From NCBI GenBank assembly GCA_003538625.1, contig DPRR01000045.1:320245-384244 (forward strand): a stretch of 64,000 nt of DNA. The letters are read 5' to 3'. Source of the stretch: Ignavibacteriales bacterium (GTDB lineage: Bacteria; Bacteroidota; Ignavibacteria; Ignavibacteriales; Ignavibacteriaceae). Below, piece by piece: positions 37,889-47,233 of the stretch (positions within the stretch are counted from its first letter, which is position 1; each line of letters starts with the position of its first letter). The position numbers were made by a program, and so were the translations under genes. Under the pieces are notes generated by a model. It was given only the letters and a program-made list of their open reading frames with translations. It ran no database searches and was not told where the DNA came from.

Positions 37889-40222
37889 ATGATATCCAAA
37901 GTTGAACAATATTACCTGACCCAATCACAAAAAGAATTAATTTATAAACCCACTGAAAAAATTCCCGTTATTCAGGTTACTAACTTTCCGGAATTAGGAA
38001 AATTGACTGCATTAAGATTTATCGAGTGGATGCAGCAAAATCCCGGGGGAGTTGTTTCTTTGCCGACAGGAAAAACACCTGAACATTTTATCAAATGGGT
38101 TGCTTACTTTTTGAAGAACTGGGATAAGGATGATGTTGTAAATATGCTGAAGAAAGTTGAACTTGATCCGGCAAAAAGACCATCCATTGAGAGCTTACGA
38201 TTTGTTCAAATTGATGAATTCTATCCGATCGATTCTCATCAGCACAACAGCTTTTATTATTATATCCAAAAATATTATTTCAGTAATTGGGGACTTGATA
38301 CTAAAAAGGCATTGCTGATGAATATTAATGAAATTCCGACGCCAAATAATTTATCGCTTTCAGAAATTTTCCCTGATGAAAATATTGATCTATCACTTAG
38401 AACAAGATGGGCATCGACAACTCTGGAAAGACATCAGAAACAAACCATTGAACTTGTTGATCAGTTTTGTACAGATTATGAAAAGAAGATTAGAGACATG
38501 GGTGGAATCGGATTCTTTCTTGGCGGTATCGGTCCTGATGGACATATTGGTTTTAATGTTATGGGAAGTGATCATTACTCTACTACAAGATTAATCCAGA
38601 CTAACTATGAAACGCAAGCTGCAGCCGCTACAGATCTGGGTGGAATTGAAATAGCCAGAAAACGGTTAGTAATTACAATTGGACTTGATACTATTACATA
38701 CAATCCCGATGCAACTGCAATTATAATTGCGGCTGGAGAAGCCAAAGGAAATATCGTAAGGGATTCAATACAAACATCTGTATCTAATAAATATCCCGCA
38801 ACTGTTTTACAAAGATTACCAAATGCACGATTCTACTTAACTAATGGTGCAGCATTCAGATTAGTGGAGAGAAGATATTGCGATGTATTAAAAGAGGAAG
38901 AAATTTCAGGTATATCAATTGAAAGAGCTGTTATAAATCTTTCTCTGGAAAAAAATAAATCTTTATTAGAATTAGCTGAAGCAGATTACAATTCCAATAA
39001 ACTTACAAAATTGATTTTAGAGCGTACTAAAAAATCAACCAAAGAAATTGGAGAAGAAATTCATCGCTCCATTATACAGAGATTCGAGCGTGGGATGCTT
39101 CCGGTTTCAAATCAAATTATTTTGCATACCGGTCCGCACCATGATGATATTCCTCTTGGTTATTTACCATACATTAATCATTTAGTAAGAGATTCAAGTA
39201 ATCATCATCATTTTGTTACGATGACAAGCGGATTTACGGCAGTTACAAATTCTTACATGCTTGGGCTGCTTGACGATCTAAAATATTATCTTGGGCAGAC
39301 TGATTTTACATCAAGGTTTACACAGCGATATTTTGATCCTGAATTTAAGGAAGGCAAAAATCGTGATATTCATCTTTATCTGGATGGGCTTGCTGAACAT
39401 AGCAGGACTGTAAGAAAAGAAGCCGTTTCACGCAGACTTCTCAGAAACATGGTAGAAATTTATGAAGAAGATAATATCACCTACCTTGAAGACAGGGTTG
39501 ATGAATTAATTAATTATTTTCAAACGCAGTACCCGGGTAAAAAAGATATTCCGCATGTTCAAAAGTTAAAAGGGATGATGCGCGAGTGGGAGGAAGAACT
39601 TGTGTGGGCGTTTTTTGGATTTAATACAAGCTCAGTTTCACATATGCGTCTCGGTTTTTATCAGGGTGATATCTTTACCGAAAATCCCGAAATGGACAGG
39701 GACGTGATTCCCATTTTTAATCTATTAAAAAAAACAAAACCGACAATTGTAACAGTTGCACTTGATCCTGAAGGAAGCGGACCTGATACTCATTATAAAG
39801 TTTTACAAGCTACTGCTGAAGCACTAAAGCTTTATGAAAAAGAAACCGGAATAAATAGTATAAAAGTCTGGGGATACAGAAATGTTTGGTACAGATTTCA
39901 TCCGGCTGAAGCAAATATTTTTATCCCGGTCAGCTTAAATTCAATGGCAATAATGGAAAATACTTTCCTTAACAGCTATGGTTCTCAGCGTGCAGCAAGT
40001 TTTCCTAGCTGGGAATATGATGGACCTTTTTCAAGACTTGCACAAAGAATTCAAGTGGAACAATATCAGACAATCAGATTATGTTTAGGCAAAGATTATT
40101 TTCTTAAACATCCATACCCCAGGGTACAGGCTGCATATGGAATGGTTTATCTTAAAGAATTATCTCAAGCAGAGTTCTATGCACATTCATCAGAACTAAG
40201 AAAGTTAACAGAAAATTATTAA
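37889..40222 (+). CDS. NagB-like deaminase fused to a PIG-L/LmbE deacetylase domain
   Basis: Two-domain cytoplasmic protein of 777 aa. The N-terminal half (about 1-330) is NagB-like: LPTGKTPE loop at 58, IDEFYP with Asp109, and GGIGPDGHIGFNVMGS with Asp217 and His219. The Glu of the NagB relay (FNEP) is replaced by Val. The C-terminal half (from about 405) is PIG-L-like, with PHHDDIPLG as the zinc motif and later DPEGSGPDTHYKV. Related fusions are annotated as glucosamine-6-phosphate deaminase in Bacteroidota. A single protein might both deacetylate and deaminate GlcNAc-6-phosphate from MurQ; that is inference. It is divergent from murQ. Confidence 0.85.
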   Translation: MISKVEQYYLTQSQKELIYKPTEKIPVIQVTNFPELGKLTALRFIEWMQQNPGGVVSLPTGKTPEHFIKWVAYFLKNWDKDDVVNMLKKVELDPAKRPSIESLRFVQIDEFYPIDSHQHNSFYYYIQKYYFSNWGLDTKKALLMNINEIPTPNNLSLSEIFPDENIDLSLRTRWASTTLERHQKQTIELVDQFCTDYEKKIRDMGGIGFFLGGIGPDGHIGFNVMGSDHYSTTRLIQTNYETQAAAATDLGGIEIARKRLVITIGLDTITYNPDATAIIIAAGEAKGNIVRDSIQTSVSNKYPATVLQRLPNARFYLTNGAAFRLVERRYCDVLKEEEISGISIERAVINLSLEKNKSLLELAEADYNSNKLTKLILERTKKSTKEIGEEIHRSIIQRFERGMLPVSNQIILHTGPHHDDIPLGYLPYINHLVRDSSNHHHFVTMTSGFTAVTNSYMLGLLDDLKYYLGQTDFTSRFTQRYFDPEFKEGKNRDIHLYLDGLAEHSRTVRKEAVSRRLLRNMVEIYEEDNITYLEDRVDELINYFQTQYPGKKDIPHVQKLKGMMREWEEELVWAFFGFNTSSVSHMRLGFYQGDIFTENPEMDRDVIPIFNLLKKTKPTIVTVALDPEGSGPDTHYKVLQATAEALKLYEKETGINSIKVWGYRNVWYRFHPAEANIFIPVSLNSMAIMENTFLNSYGSQRAASFPSWEYDGPFSRLAQRIQVEQYQTIRLCLGKDYFLKHPYPRVQAAYGMVYLKELSQAEFYAHSSELRKLTENY

Positions 40223-40248
40223 ACTGGGAATTATCAATAATTTCGTAG

Positions 40249-40390
40249 CACAGACTTCAGTCTGTGACTTTAATATATATTACTAAGTTATCTTACGCAG
40301 CATTTAATTAAATATTGTAAAATCGTAGCACAGACTTCAGTCTGTGATTGTAATATATAACGCTAATATTTTAACAGACTAAAGTCTGTT
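40249..40390. repeat. CACAGACT palindromes, copies 2-4, between NagB-like and epimerase genes
   Basis: CACAGACTTCAGTCTGTG is perfect at 40249-40266 and 40329-40346, both after TCGTAG. A shorter relative, AACAGACTAAAGTCTGTT, is at 40373-40390 and is followed by TTACGA, so it is in the opposite orientation. The same 18-mer occurs at 209-226. Confidence 0.8.
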
Positions 40391-40417
40391 TTACGAATAC
40401 AATTTTATAGGACTTTT

Positions 40418-41548
40418 ATGAAACAAACTAGAAAAGATTTCTTTAAAACATCGGGAATAATTGCCGCAGGTTCAATGGCTGCCTCAATTCCAATTACCTC
40501 TTTTGCAAAAAACATTATTAAAACCAAAGGCTCAAAGATGAAATTTTCATTTAAACCCTACACTCTTGAGTTAAAACATGTTTTTACTGTTGCAGTAAAT
40601 TCCAGAACAACAACACCGGTTATGCTTACAGAAATAGAGTACGATGGAATTAAGGGTTACGGTGAAGCCTCAATGCCGCCGTATCTTGGTGAATCGCAGG
40701 AAACAGCAACAGCATTTTTGTCTAAAGTTAATCTGGAACAATTCAACGATCCGTTTGAGATGGAAAAGATTCTGGATTATGTAGATTCAATTGAAGAAAA
40801 AAATACTGCAGCCAAAGCCTCTGTGGATATTGCCTTACATGATCTGGTAGGAAAATTAATGAATCAACCCTGGTATAAGATATGGGGATATGATGAAACT
40901 AAAACACCGTACACAACTTTTACAATTGGCATTGATACCGCTGACGTAGTAAAACAAAAAGTAAAAGAAGCTGCAGAATTTAAAGTGCTTAAAGTAAAAC
41001 TTGGAAGAGATAACGATAAAGAAATGATTGAAACAATTCGCTCTGTTACTAATGTACCGCTTACAGTTGATGTTAATCAGGGTTGGAAGGACAAGCATTT
41101 TGCTCTTGATATGATAAATTGGTTAAGCGAAAAAAATATTGAATTTGTTGAACAGCCGATGCCAAAGGAAATGGTTGATGATCTTGCATGGCTAACACAA
41201 AATTCTCCTCTGCCGATAATTGGTGATGAATCTGTTCAAAGAATACCGGATGTGATAAAAGCGCATGGAGTATTTTCAGGTATCAATATTAAACTTATGA
41301 AATGTACCGGAATGCGTGAAGCAAACAAGATGTTAAATCTCGCGCGTTCTTTAAATATGAAAGTAATGATTGGATGTATGACTGAAACAAGCTGCGCAAT
41401 TTCCGCTGCTTCACAGCTTTCTCCTATGGTTGATTGGGCAGATCTTGACGGAGCTTTGTTAATTAAAAATGATCCTTTTGAAGGAGTTAAGGTTATTGAT
41501 GGTAAAGTAACATTAAATAATTATCCTGGAATCGGATTGAAGAGTTAA
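40418..41548 (+). CDS. Dipeptide epimerase (L-Ala-D/L-Glu epimerase type), exported
   Basis: Enolase-superfamily enzyme of 376 aa that would epimerise L-Ala-D-Glu from murein peptides. All key residues are visible: KVKLG with Lys192/Lys194, metal ligands Asp218 (TVDVNQ), Glu245 (FVEQP) and Asp270 (IGDES), and Lys292 (NIKLMK). DLDG at 342-345 corresponds to the dipeptide-binding DxD motif. The N-terminus (TRKDFFKTSGIIAAG) looks like a twin-arginine-type leader but with Arg-Lys rather than Arg-Arg; export is therefore probable, not certain. AGGA lies 5 nt before the ATG. Position after murQ and the NagB-like fusion supports a role in peptidoglycan recycling. Confidence 0.88.
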   Translation: MKQTRKDFFKTSGIIAAGSMAASIPITSFAKNIIKTKGSKMKFSFKPYTLELKHVFTVAVNSRTTTPVMLTEIEYDGIKGYGEASMPPYLGESQETATAFLSKVNLEQFNDPFEMEKILDYVDSIEEKNTAAKASVDIALHDLVGKLMNQPWYKIWGYDETKTPYTTFTIGIDTADVVKQKVKEAAEFKVLKVKLGRDNDKEMIETIRSVTNVPLTVDVNQGWKDKHFALDMINWLSEKNIEFVEQPMPKEMVDDLAWLTQNSPLPIIGDESVQRIPDVIKAHGVFSGINIKLMKCTGMREANKMLNLARSLNMKVMIGCMTETSCAISAASQLSPMVDWADLDGALLIKNDPFEGVKVIDGKVTLNNYPGIGLKS

Positions 41549-41558
41549 TTTGCTGTGT

Positions 41559-41625
41559 GTCATTCCCGCGTAGGCGGGAATCTAATACATTTATTAAAAT
41601 AGATTCCCACTTCCGTGGGAATGAC
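41559..41625. repeat. Inverted pair of REP-like units between convergent genes
   Basis: 41559-41583 opens GTCATTCCCGCG and closes GCGGGAATCT; 41601-41625 opens AGATTCCCAC and closes GTGGGAATGAC. Each is a hairpin, and the two are near-perfect inverted copies of each other, so the whole could fold as one long stem. It separates the epimerase gene from the convergent amidase gene and may terminate both. Confidence 0.8.
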
Positions 41626-41633
41626 AAATTCAT

Positions 41634-44615
41634 TTACTTCACTTCCAAAAAATTCAAAACTGATTTCATAATAAGAGATCGTTGTTTATCCCCGATTATA
41701 GTTTCAAACGGAAAACCTAAACTTACAACACCATACTTTTCTTTATATCCAACGGCAGCACTAAAATTATTTTCAGTATAGCGCAAAAGGATTTCGCTTC
41801 CATTAACTTCACCCAATTCATCCGGAGCTTCCACTTTATAAATGGAATCATTAAATGTAGTGTTAAACTCGAAAGAATTTTTAATTGGAAGAAAACTATT
41901 GTAAACAGAAAAAACATTTCCGGTCTTTACAGCGTGTCCGGTTTTTAATTTAAACTTCAATACATTATTTGCAAATCTTATTCCTATACTATCCGGCTCA
42001 GAATACAAATCAGTACCAAGATATGAACCGCTTAAGAATATTTTTCCACCGCCAAATAAATAACTGCTTATCATATCACGAATTGCGGCTGGAAAAACTT
42101 CAAAATCAATTTTGTTTTTGTACTTTGGCGAAGTTGTCATTTTCTCTTCACCAAAAATAAAATCGATAAACTTGTATTTTTTAAGATCAACTTCGCCATC
42201 AATTACCGATTCATCGCTGACAGAACAGAATGAAAAACCATTATCTTTAATTGCTTTGCCATGCACAAAAGAAAAATCAAAAGTGTTTCCTGCAATTATT
42301 TTTGATTCATAATCTGAATGGCTTGCGCCATGCCCGGGATTATCATCTGTTATCCATTTTGAATCCGGATTAAAATTAAATTGAGTACCAACAAATCCTA
42401 ATTCATATTTATCAGGAACGCCTTCATCTTCAAAATTTGTAAATCCGGAAAAAGTTTTTGAATCAAAACTTGCTGCCGAACAGATGCGATCAAATCCATT
42501 TACAATTAAAACCGGGTTGCTTGAATTATTCTGCCAGCAGACCGAAAGAATTTCAGAAGGAAAACTTTCACCGCCTGCGTTAATAGCTGTTACTTTGTAG
42601 CTGTAAATAATTCCGGGTTTTAGATCACTTAATTTTATTTTATTTGTTTCAACAATTTTACCATTATTAAATCCACCATCATTTTCTTTTGTGTACAAAA
42701 TAAATTTTTCTGCAGCAGCAGTTTTTTCCATTGAATCAATCTGTGCTTTCCAGGATAAAGTTACTTCACCATTTAAACTCAAATCAGTTGAAAAATTTGT
42801 CGGAGGCAAAGGCTGCACAACATATTCAAATCCGTATTGCGATGACAAAAACTTTAACATGCCTTTATAAATTGATCTTGAAACATCAAATTTAAAACGT
42901 GGATCCAAACCAAATTTCATTTCATAAAAATTTTGGTGCGATAGAAGTTCAAGAAGAATTGCCGGAACATTTGGTCTTGCAGCTTCACTATACATTGAAT
43001 TCATTAACTGTCTTCTTGTCCAGGCAGAATCATATTTTATTCTTATATCATCAACAATCTGAGTCATTACAATATCTGATAAATCACGATTTGCTAATCT
43101 GGAAACGCCATCAGGAAAAACCATCTGTGAATCCATATCCGGAATGCTATAAATCATAAGCGTACCTATAGCAGTGTCATTTCTCGTAATTCCTGCGTCA
43201 GTGTGAAAAGCTAATGAAAGATCGAGTGGAATTCTCAATCCTTTTTCATCGCGTTTTCTATTCGGTCCAAAAGGAGCTCCATACAAATAATTTCCATACT
43301 CTGCTCTGGATTGATAATCATCTTTATAATCATCCAGATTTTTATTGAGATTATATGTCAAAGTATCAGGCATACCAGCATACTGCAGCCAGTAGCGGGA
43401 TCCTTCCGCATATTTGGGTTTGCCGCTGGTGGTTCCTTCACGTTCAACAATTCCCATTCCACCGCCAAATCTAACAGCATCAGCAGAAACAATTTTATTT
43501 TCATTTTTACTTTGGTTTGAAAGAGTAACTCCCTGTAATTTCTTTTTGCCTTTATCAAATTTAAAAGTACCAAGATATATCCACGTGCCTCCGCCAATTG
43601 TTTGATTGACAAGAAATTCTGTTTCACCTCCGCTATGAATAACTTTATAATGTGCATCGGTTACATTACTGTCCGAAGAAGCATATGATATGTAGACAGC
43701 ATACCTTCCTGTTTTAGGAATTTCGGGCAGCCAGCTTACGGTTGCTAATGGATTGATCATTGATTTTGAATATCTGCTTGTCCCCTGTTTAAATGGATTT
43801 TCGCCTTCTTTAATTGTCGGATTCTTTAACGCAAATCCTTTTTGTGATGCAGTTTTCCAAAAACTGTTCTCAGAAAAAGTTTTTTCCTGATAAGCTTCTT
43901 TATTCCCAAAATCATTATCCACTATTACTTCATTTGTTTGTATGTCTCTTTCTCTGGGAACAAAAACATTTGCGCCTGAATTTTCAAGCATGGGAATTAA
44001 ATAAGGAATTGTAAACGAAGTTGGTCCAAGGTCCTCGACTGTCTGAAACAATCTTGCCCGCTGCCACATCCATCTTTTTTCACTATTGTTATAATACCAG
44101 CCGTGACTGTTCCAGAGTATAATATTTCTTCCAAATAATCCTTTACTAAATTTTAAATTTTTACTGGCATTTTGAACAATGGGGATTCTTTCAGATATTT
44201 TTTGGGGAAGTTTTGAGGAATCAATTTTAGTTTTGTCCTTTATGTAAAAATTAGGAATCAGATTCTCGATCGGGTATCCCATAGAGGTTAGTCTAAAATT
44301 ATAATTTTCAAACCTGATACCGAAAGCATTTTTAACAAAATTATAAATCTCATTTACATTTTTTTCACGTAATGGGATAACAGAAAAGTTTCTGTTAAAT
44401 TCCATGCTTATCGTACTGTCAAGTGTATCAATGCTGGCAGATATCACTTTAGAATTTTGCGGTAAGCTGAAAGTTTTATTGAATGAAAAAATATTTTCTT
44501 TAAATGATTCCGTTTTAATTTGAAATTCATCTTCTAATGTTAATTGACTGACTGATGAGCATTTAAAGAATAAAATCGAAAAAGAAATAAAAAAAACTAA
44601 ATTAAATTTTTTCAT
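41634..44615 (-). CDS. N-acetylmuramoyl-L-alanine amidase-type lipoprotein with inserted golvesin-like domain
   Basis: A 993-aa surface lipoprotein (lipobox LFFKC, Cys19) predicted to cleave the amide between MurNAc and L-Ala. The Amidase_3-like zinc residues are spread: WNSHGW (His171), possibly Glu194, LAFHTDAG (His471) and LLELLSH (Glu556). Between the second and third lies a golvesin/xanthan-lyase-type beta domain (about 265-390, GRYAVYISYASSD and GTWIYLGTFKF). A fibronectin-III domain follows at about 605-700, then an unknown C-terminal domain with a GGGKIFLSGSY block. No sorting domain. Related proteins are often labelled xanthan lyase, but the metal motifs favour an amidase. Confidence 0.78.
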   Translation of the reverse strand: MKKFNLVFFISFSILFFKCSSVSQLTLEDEFQIKTESFKENIFSFNKTFSLPQNSKVISASIDTLDSTISMEFNRNFSVIPLREKNVNEIYNFVKNAFGIRFENYNFRLTSMGYPIENLIPNFYIKDKTKIDSSKLPQKISERIPIVQNASKNLKFSKGLFGRNIILWNSHGWYYNNSEKRWMWQRARLFQTVEDLGPTSFTIPYLIPMLENSGANVFVPRERDIQTNEVIVDNDFGNKEAYQEKTFSENSFWKTASQKGFALKNPTIKEGENPFKQGTSRYSKSMINPLATVSWLPEIPKTGRYAVYISYASSDSNVTDAHYKVIHSGGETEFLVNQTIGGGTWIYLGTFKFDKGKKKLQGVTLSNQSKNENKIVSADAVRFGGGMGIVEREGTTSGKPKYAEGSRYWLQYAGMPDTLTYNLNKNLDDYKDDYQSRAEYGNYLYGAPFGPNRKRDEKGLRIPLDLSLAFHTDAGITRNDTAIGTLMIYSIPDMDSQMVFPDGVSRLANRDLSDIVMTQIVDDIRIKYDSAWTRRQLMNSMYSEAARPNVPAILLELLSHQNFYEMKFGLDPRFKFDVSRSIYKGMLKFLSSQYGFEYVVQPLPPTNFSTDLSLNGEVTLSWKAQIDSMEKTAAAEKFILYTKENDGGFNNGKIVETNKIKLSDLKPGIIYSYKVTAINAGGESFPSEILSVCWQNNSSNPVLIVNGFDRICSAASFDSKTFSGFTNFEDEGVPDKYELGFVGTQFNFNPDSKWITDDNPGHGASHSDYESKIIAGNTFDFSFVHGKAIKDNGFSFCSVSDESVIDGEVDLKKYKFIDFIFGEEKMTTSPKYKNKIDFEVFPAAIRDMISSYLFGGGKIFLSGSYLGTDLYSEPDSIGIRFANNVLKFKLKTGHAVKTGNVFSVYNSFLPIKNSFEFNTTFNDSIYKVEAPDELGEVNGSEILLRYTENNFSAAVGYKEKYGVVSLGFPFETIIGDKQRSLIMKSVLNFLEVK

Positions 44616-44671
44616 ATCATATCTTTATGTCTTATGAAAGGTTAAAAATCAAAACTCAATAAAATAAGAAA

Positions 44672-44691
44672 CCCCTTCCTTTTAGAAGGGG
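44672..44691 (-). terminator. Rho-independent terminator after the DUF187 gene
   Basis: CCCCTTC (44672-44678) and GAAGGGG (44685-44691) form a 7-bp stem with a 6-nt loop, followed on the minus strand by GGTTTCTTATTTTATT. It lies just downstream of the 44705 stop. Confidence 0.85.
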
Positions 44692-44704
44692 CTTAATAAA
44701 ATTA

Positions 44705-47098
44705 TTATCTAACTAAAATCATTTTCTTTGATGCTGAAAAATTATTTACACGCAGCCTGTAAAAATAGATACCGCTGGATAACGAATTAGCATCAAATCT
44801 GATTTCATAAGTACCGGGACTCATAAATTCATCAAGTACGACTGCTACTTCCTGACCGAGCAAATTGTAAATCTTTAATGTCGTCTGTCCGGCTTCTGCA
44901 ATTTTAAATCTGAAATTAGTAGACGGATTAAATGGATTGGGATAGTTTTGTTCCAAAACATATTCAGAAGGTAAAAGCTGCTCATCATCAATTCCTAAAG
45001 GATTAAATGTCTTGAATCTCCAAACCGTTGACCAATTACTAGCACCAAATGAATTATGCGCTCTTACCTTCCAGAAGTGAAAAGTGTTCAACTGTAAACC
45101 TGATACAGTGTATGTTGTATCAACTAGTCCCTGAACATTTGCAACAATCGTATTGGTTGCAAAATCAGCTCCGCGCGCCAGCATAAAATCGTAGGTAACG
45201 GCAGCTTGAGAAGGATGCCAGTAAAAAGTTGTGTCGGCAGGAATATTGCCGGTATTATTAAGAGGGTAAGCAAGAAGCGGAGTAACAGGAAATCCGGTAG
45301 TAAAATTAAATGCATTAGAAAAATTGCTTGTTCCTCCTGCGTTTGTTGAATTAACACGCCAGTAATATTTTGTTTGTCCTTCTAAACCGGTTATTATTTT
45401 AAATGTGTCTGCAATATTTGTTTGATCAAACACAATTAATGAATCAAACGTTGGAACTGAAGAAATTTGTAATCTGTAAGATGAAGCAAGAGCAGGATAA
45501 TTCCATTTTAGAGTAACAGTATCAGTTATGTTAATCGCATTATTAAATGGTAAGGATAAAACCGGAACAGGAGGCGGATTAACCTGCAGTACGTTACTCA
45601 TCAAACTCTCATTATAATTTCTATCAAGCGATGTAACCACAAAGTAATATGGACCTGAGGGAGATGGCGGCTCACCGGGAATGCTTTCCCGTGATCCTTC
45701 TACATTTAAAATGTTTGCAGTATTTTCAAGATCACCTGGTTGAATGTTTGAATAATTAAATCTGTAAACAACATATCGTTTTGCACTGTCGCCATCACTC
45801 GCAATTTGAGGAAGATCCCAATGCAATCCACCCTGACCATTTGCTAATCTTTCAAATCTTAAATTCTGCGGTGGATTTGGTGCAACAACATCCTTCCAAT
45901 TCATTATTGGTAAAATTGATATATACCTGTACAAATCATTTTTCAAAGTATCTGTTACGCCCTTAGGATTTTCAGGAAAGTTTTTTGCTCTAAAAAATAC
46001 ACTTCCCAGAACTTTAGGATTATTTCTATCAAATCTTATTTGGTTTGGCATCTCACTTGGATTAGTCCAATTTACAATTCTGTAATATGCGTGACCCGGA
46101 TAAAAATGTCTGCCATTTGCATTAACAGAATCCGCCCACCATGGCTGGAGTTTTGCATAATCCTGTCCGCCGCCAAAGGGCCAGTATAATTGAGGTGTTA
46201 AATAATCGATTGATCGATTATGTAACCAGGCAATAGCATCACAGTAAATATCATCATAAGCTGATAATCCAGTTATACCGGGAGGTACACCATTTTTCCA
46301 TATTCCAAATGGACTCATACCAAATTTAACCCAAGGCTTAACAGATTGTATTGTATCATTAACTTGTGCAATTAAAAGATTAACATTGTCTCTTCGCCAA
46401 TTAGCAATGTTTGTAAATCCGCGTGGATAAGCAGCAAAAGTGGCAGCATCTTCGTTTGTAATTTGATTTGGCGGATACGGATAAAAATAATCGTCAGCAT
46501 GGATTCCATCAACATCATATCTGCTAACTATATCATAAATTACAGAAGTAACATAATCACGTACTAAGGGTAATCCTGGATCTAAAAATTTAAAATCGGT
46601 TTGGGTTGCAGCATTCGTTATTCTTATTATCCATTCAGGATGCTGAACAGTTACATGATTAGAAGCTTTTGGATAAGAACCGCTACCGGTTACTTTTCTA
46701 TCCGCACGATAAGGATTAAACCATGCGTGCAATTCCATACCGCGTTTATGTGCTTCATCAATTGCAAACTCAAGTGGATCATAATATGGAAAAGGTGCTA
46801 CACCCTGCGCACCCGTCAACCAATAAGACCATGGATCGAACGCTGAGCTATACATCGCATCACACTCTGATCTTACCTGAAAAATAACTGTATTTATTCC
46901 ATCACGTTTTAACTCATCCAGTAAATTAATTAACTCTTGCTTTTGCTGCGCAACCGTTAAGTTTGTAGAACTTGGCCAATCAAGATTTGTAACAGTTGCA
47001 ATCCAGGCTGCTCTCATCTCTCTTTTGGGTGGAATTGATTGAGCAAACAAAGATGAGGAAATAAAAATCGATAAGATTAAAATTGTAAAATTTTTCAT
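44705..47098 (-). CDS. DUF187/GHL10 glycosidase (DigH/YngK-like) with Fn3 and T9SS domains
   Basis: Secreted 797-aa glycosidase. Signal peptide 1-20, then the GHL10 (DUF187) domain about 25-350 with REMRAAWIATVTNLDWP, the TIM-barrel strand INTVIFQVRSECDAMY and ELHAWFNPYR, plus GIHADDYFYPYP. Members such as E. coli DigH cleave glycan strands of peptidoglycan stripped of peptides, which fits the amidase encoded next door. Two or three fibronectin-III-like domains follow (about 400-700), then a type A T9SS sorting domain (NYPNPFNPSTN to KMILVR). It is upstream of the amidase gene on the same strand, but its own terminator lies between them. Substrate is inferred from family and context. Confidence 0.88.
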   Translation of the reverse strand: MKNFTILILSIFISSSLFAQSIPPKREMRAAWIATVTNLDWPSSTNLTVAQQKQELINLLDELKRDGINTVIFQVRSECDAMYSSAFDPWSYWLTGAQGVAPFPYYDPLEFAIDEAHKRGMELHAWFNPYRADRKVTGSGSYPKASNHVTVQHPEWIIRITNAATQTDFKFLDPGLPLVRDYVTSVIYDIVSRYDVDGIHADDYFYPYPPNQITNEDAATFAAYPRGFTNIANWRRDNVNLLIAQVNDTIQSVKPWVKFGMSPFGIWKNGVPPGITGLSAYDDIYCDAIAWLHNRSIDYLTPQLYWPFGGGQDYAKLQPWWADSVNANGRHFYPGHAYYRIVNWTNPSEMPNQIRFDRNNPKVLGSVFFRAKNFPENPKGVTDTLKNDLYRYISILPIMNWKDVVAPNPPQNLRFERLANGQGGLHWDLPQIASDGDSAKRYVVYRFNYSNIQPGDLENTANILNVEGSRESIPGEPPSPSGPYYFVVTSLDRNYNESLMSNVLQVNPPPVPVLSLPFNNAINITDTVTLKWNYPALASSYRLQISSVPTFDSLIVFDQTNIADTFKIITGLEGQTKYYWRVNSTNAGGTSNFSNAFNFTTGFPVTPLLAYPLNNTGNIPADTTFYWHPSQAAVTYDFMLARGADFATNTIVANVQGLVDTTYTVSGLQLNTFHFWKVRAHNSFGASNWSTVWRFKTFNPLGIDDEQLLPSEYVLEQNYPNPFNPSTNFRFKIAEAGQTTLKIYNLLGQEVAVVLDEFMSPGTYEIRFDANSLSSGIYFYRLRVNNFSASKKMILVR

Positions 47099-47181
47099 AA
47101 TGTAAATTTATTTTATGATTAAAAACTGATGTAAATTTAACCAAGTTTTTACTCAAGATAAACTGATTCTTTAAAAATATA

Positions 47182-47203
47182 AAGGCACGATCTCTCGTGC
47201 CTT
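47182..47203 (-). terminator. Rho-independent terminator of the second receptor operon
   Basis: AAGGCACGA (47182-47190) and TCGTGCCTT (47195-47203) form a perfect 9-bp stem with a TCTC loop, 31 nt after the stop of the propeller gene and followed by T-rich sequence on the minus strand. Confidence 0.9.
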
Positions 47204-47233
47204 AATTGTTAATTGTACATTGTTAATTGTACA

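Noticed and set aside
41634..44615. Xanthan lyase
   Set aside because: The similarity is limited to the golvesin-like domain; the His and Glu motifs fit an amidase.
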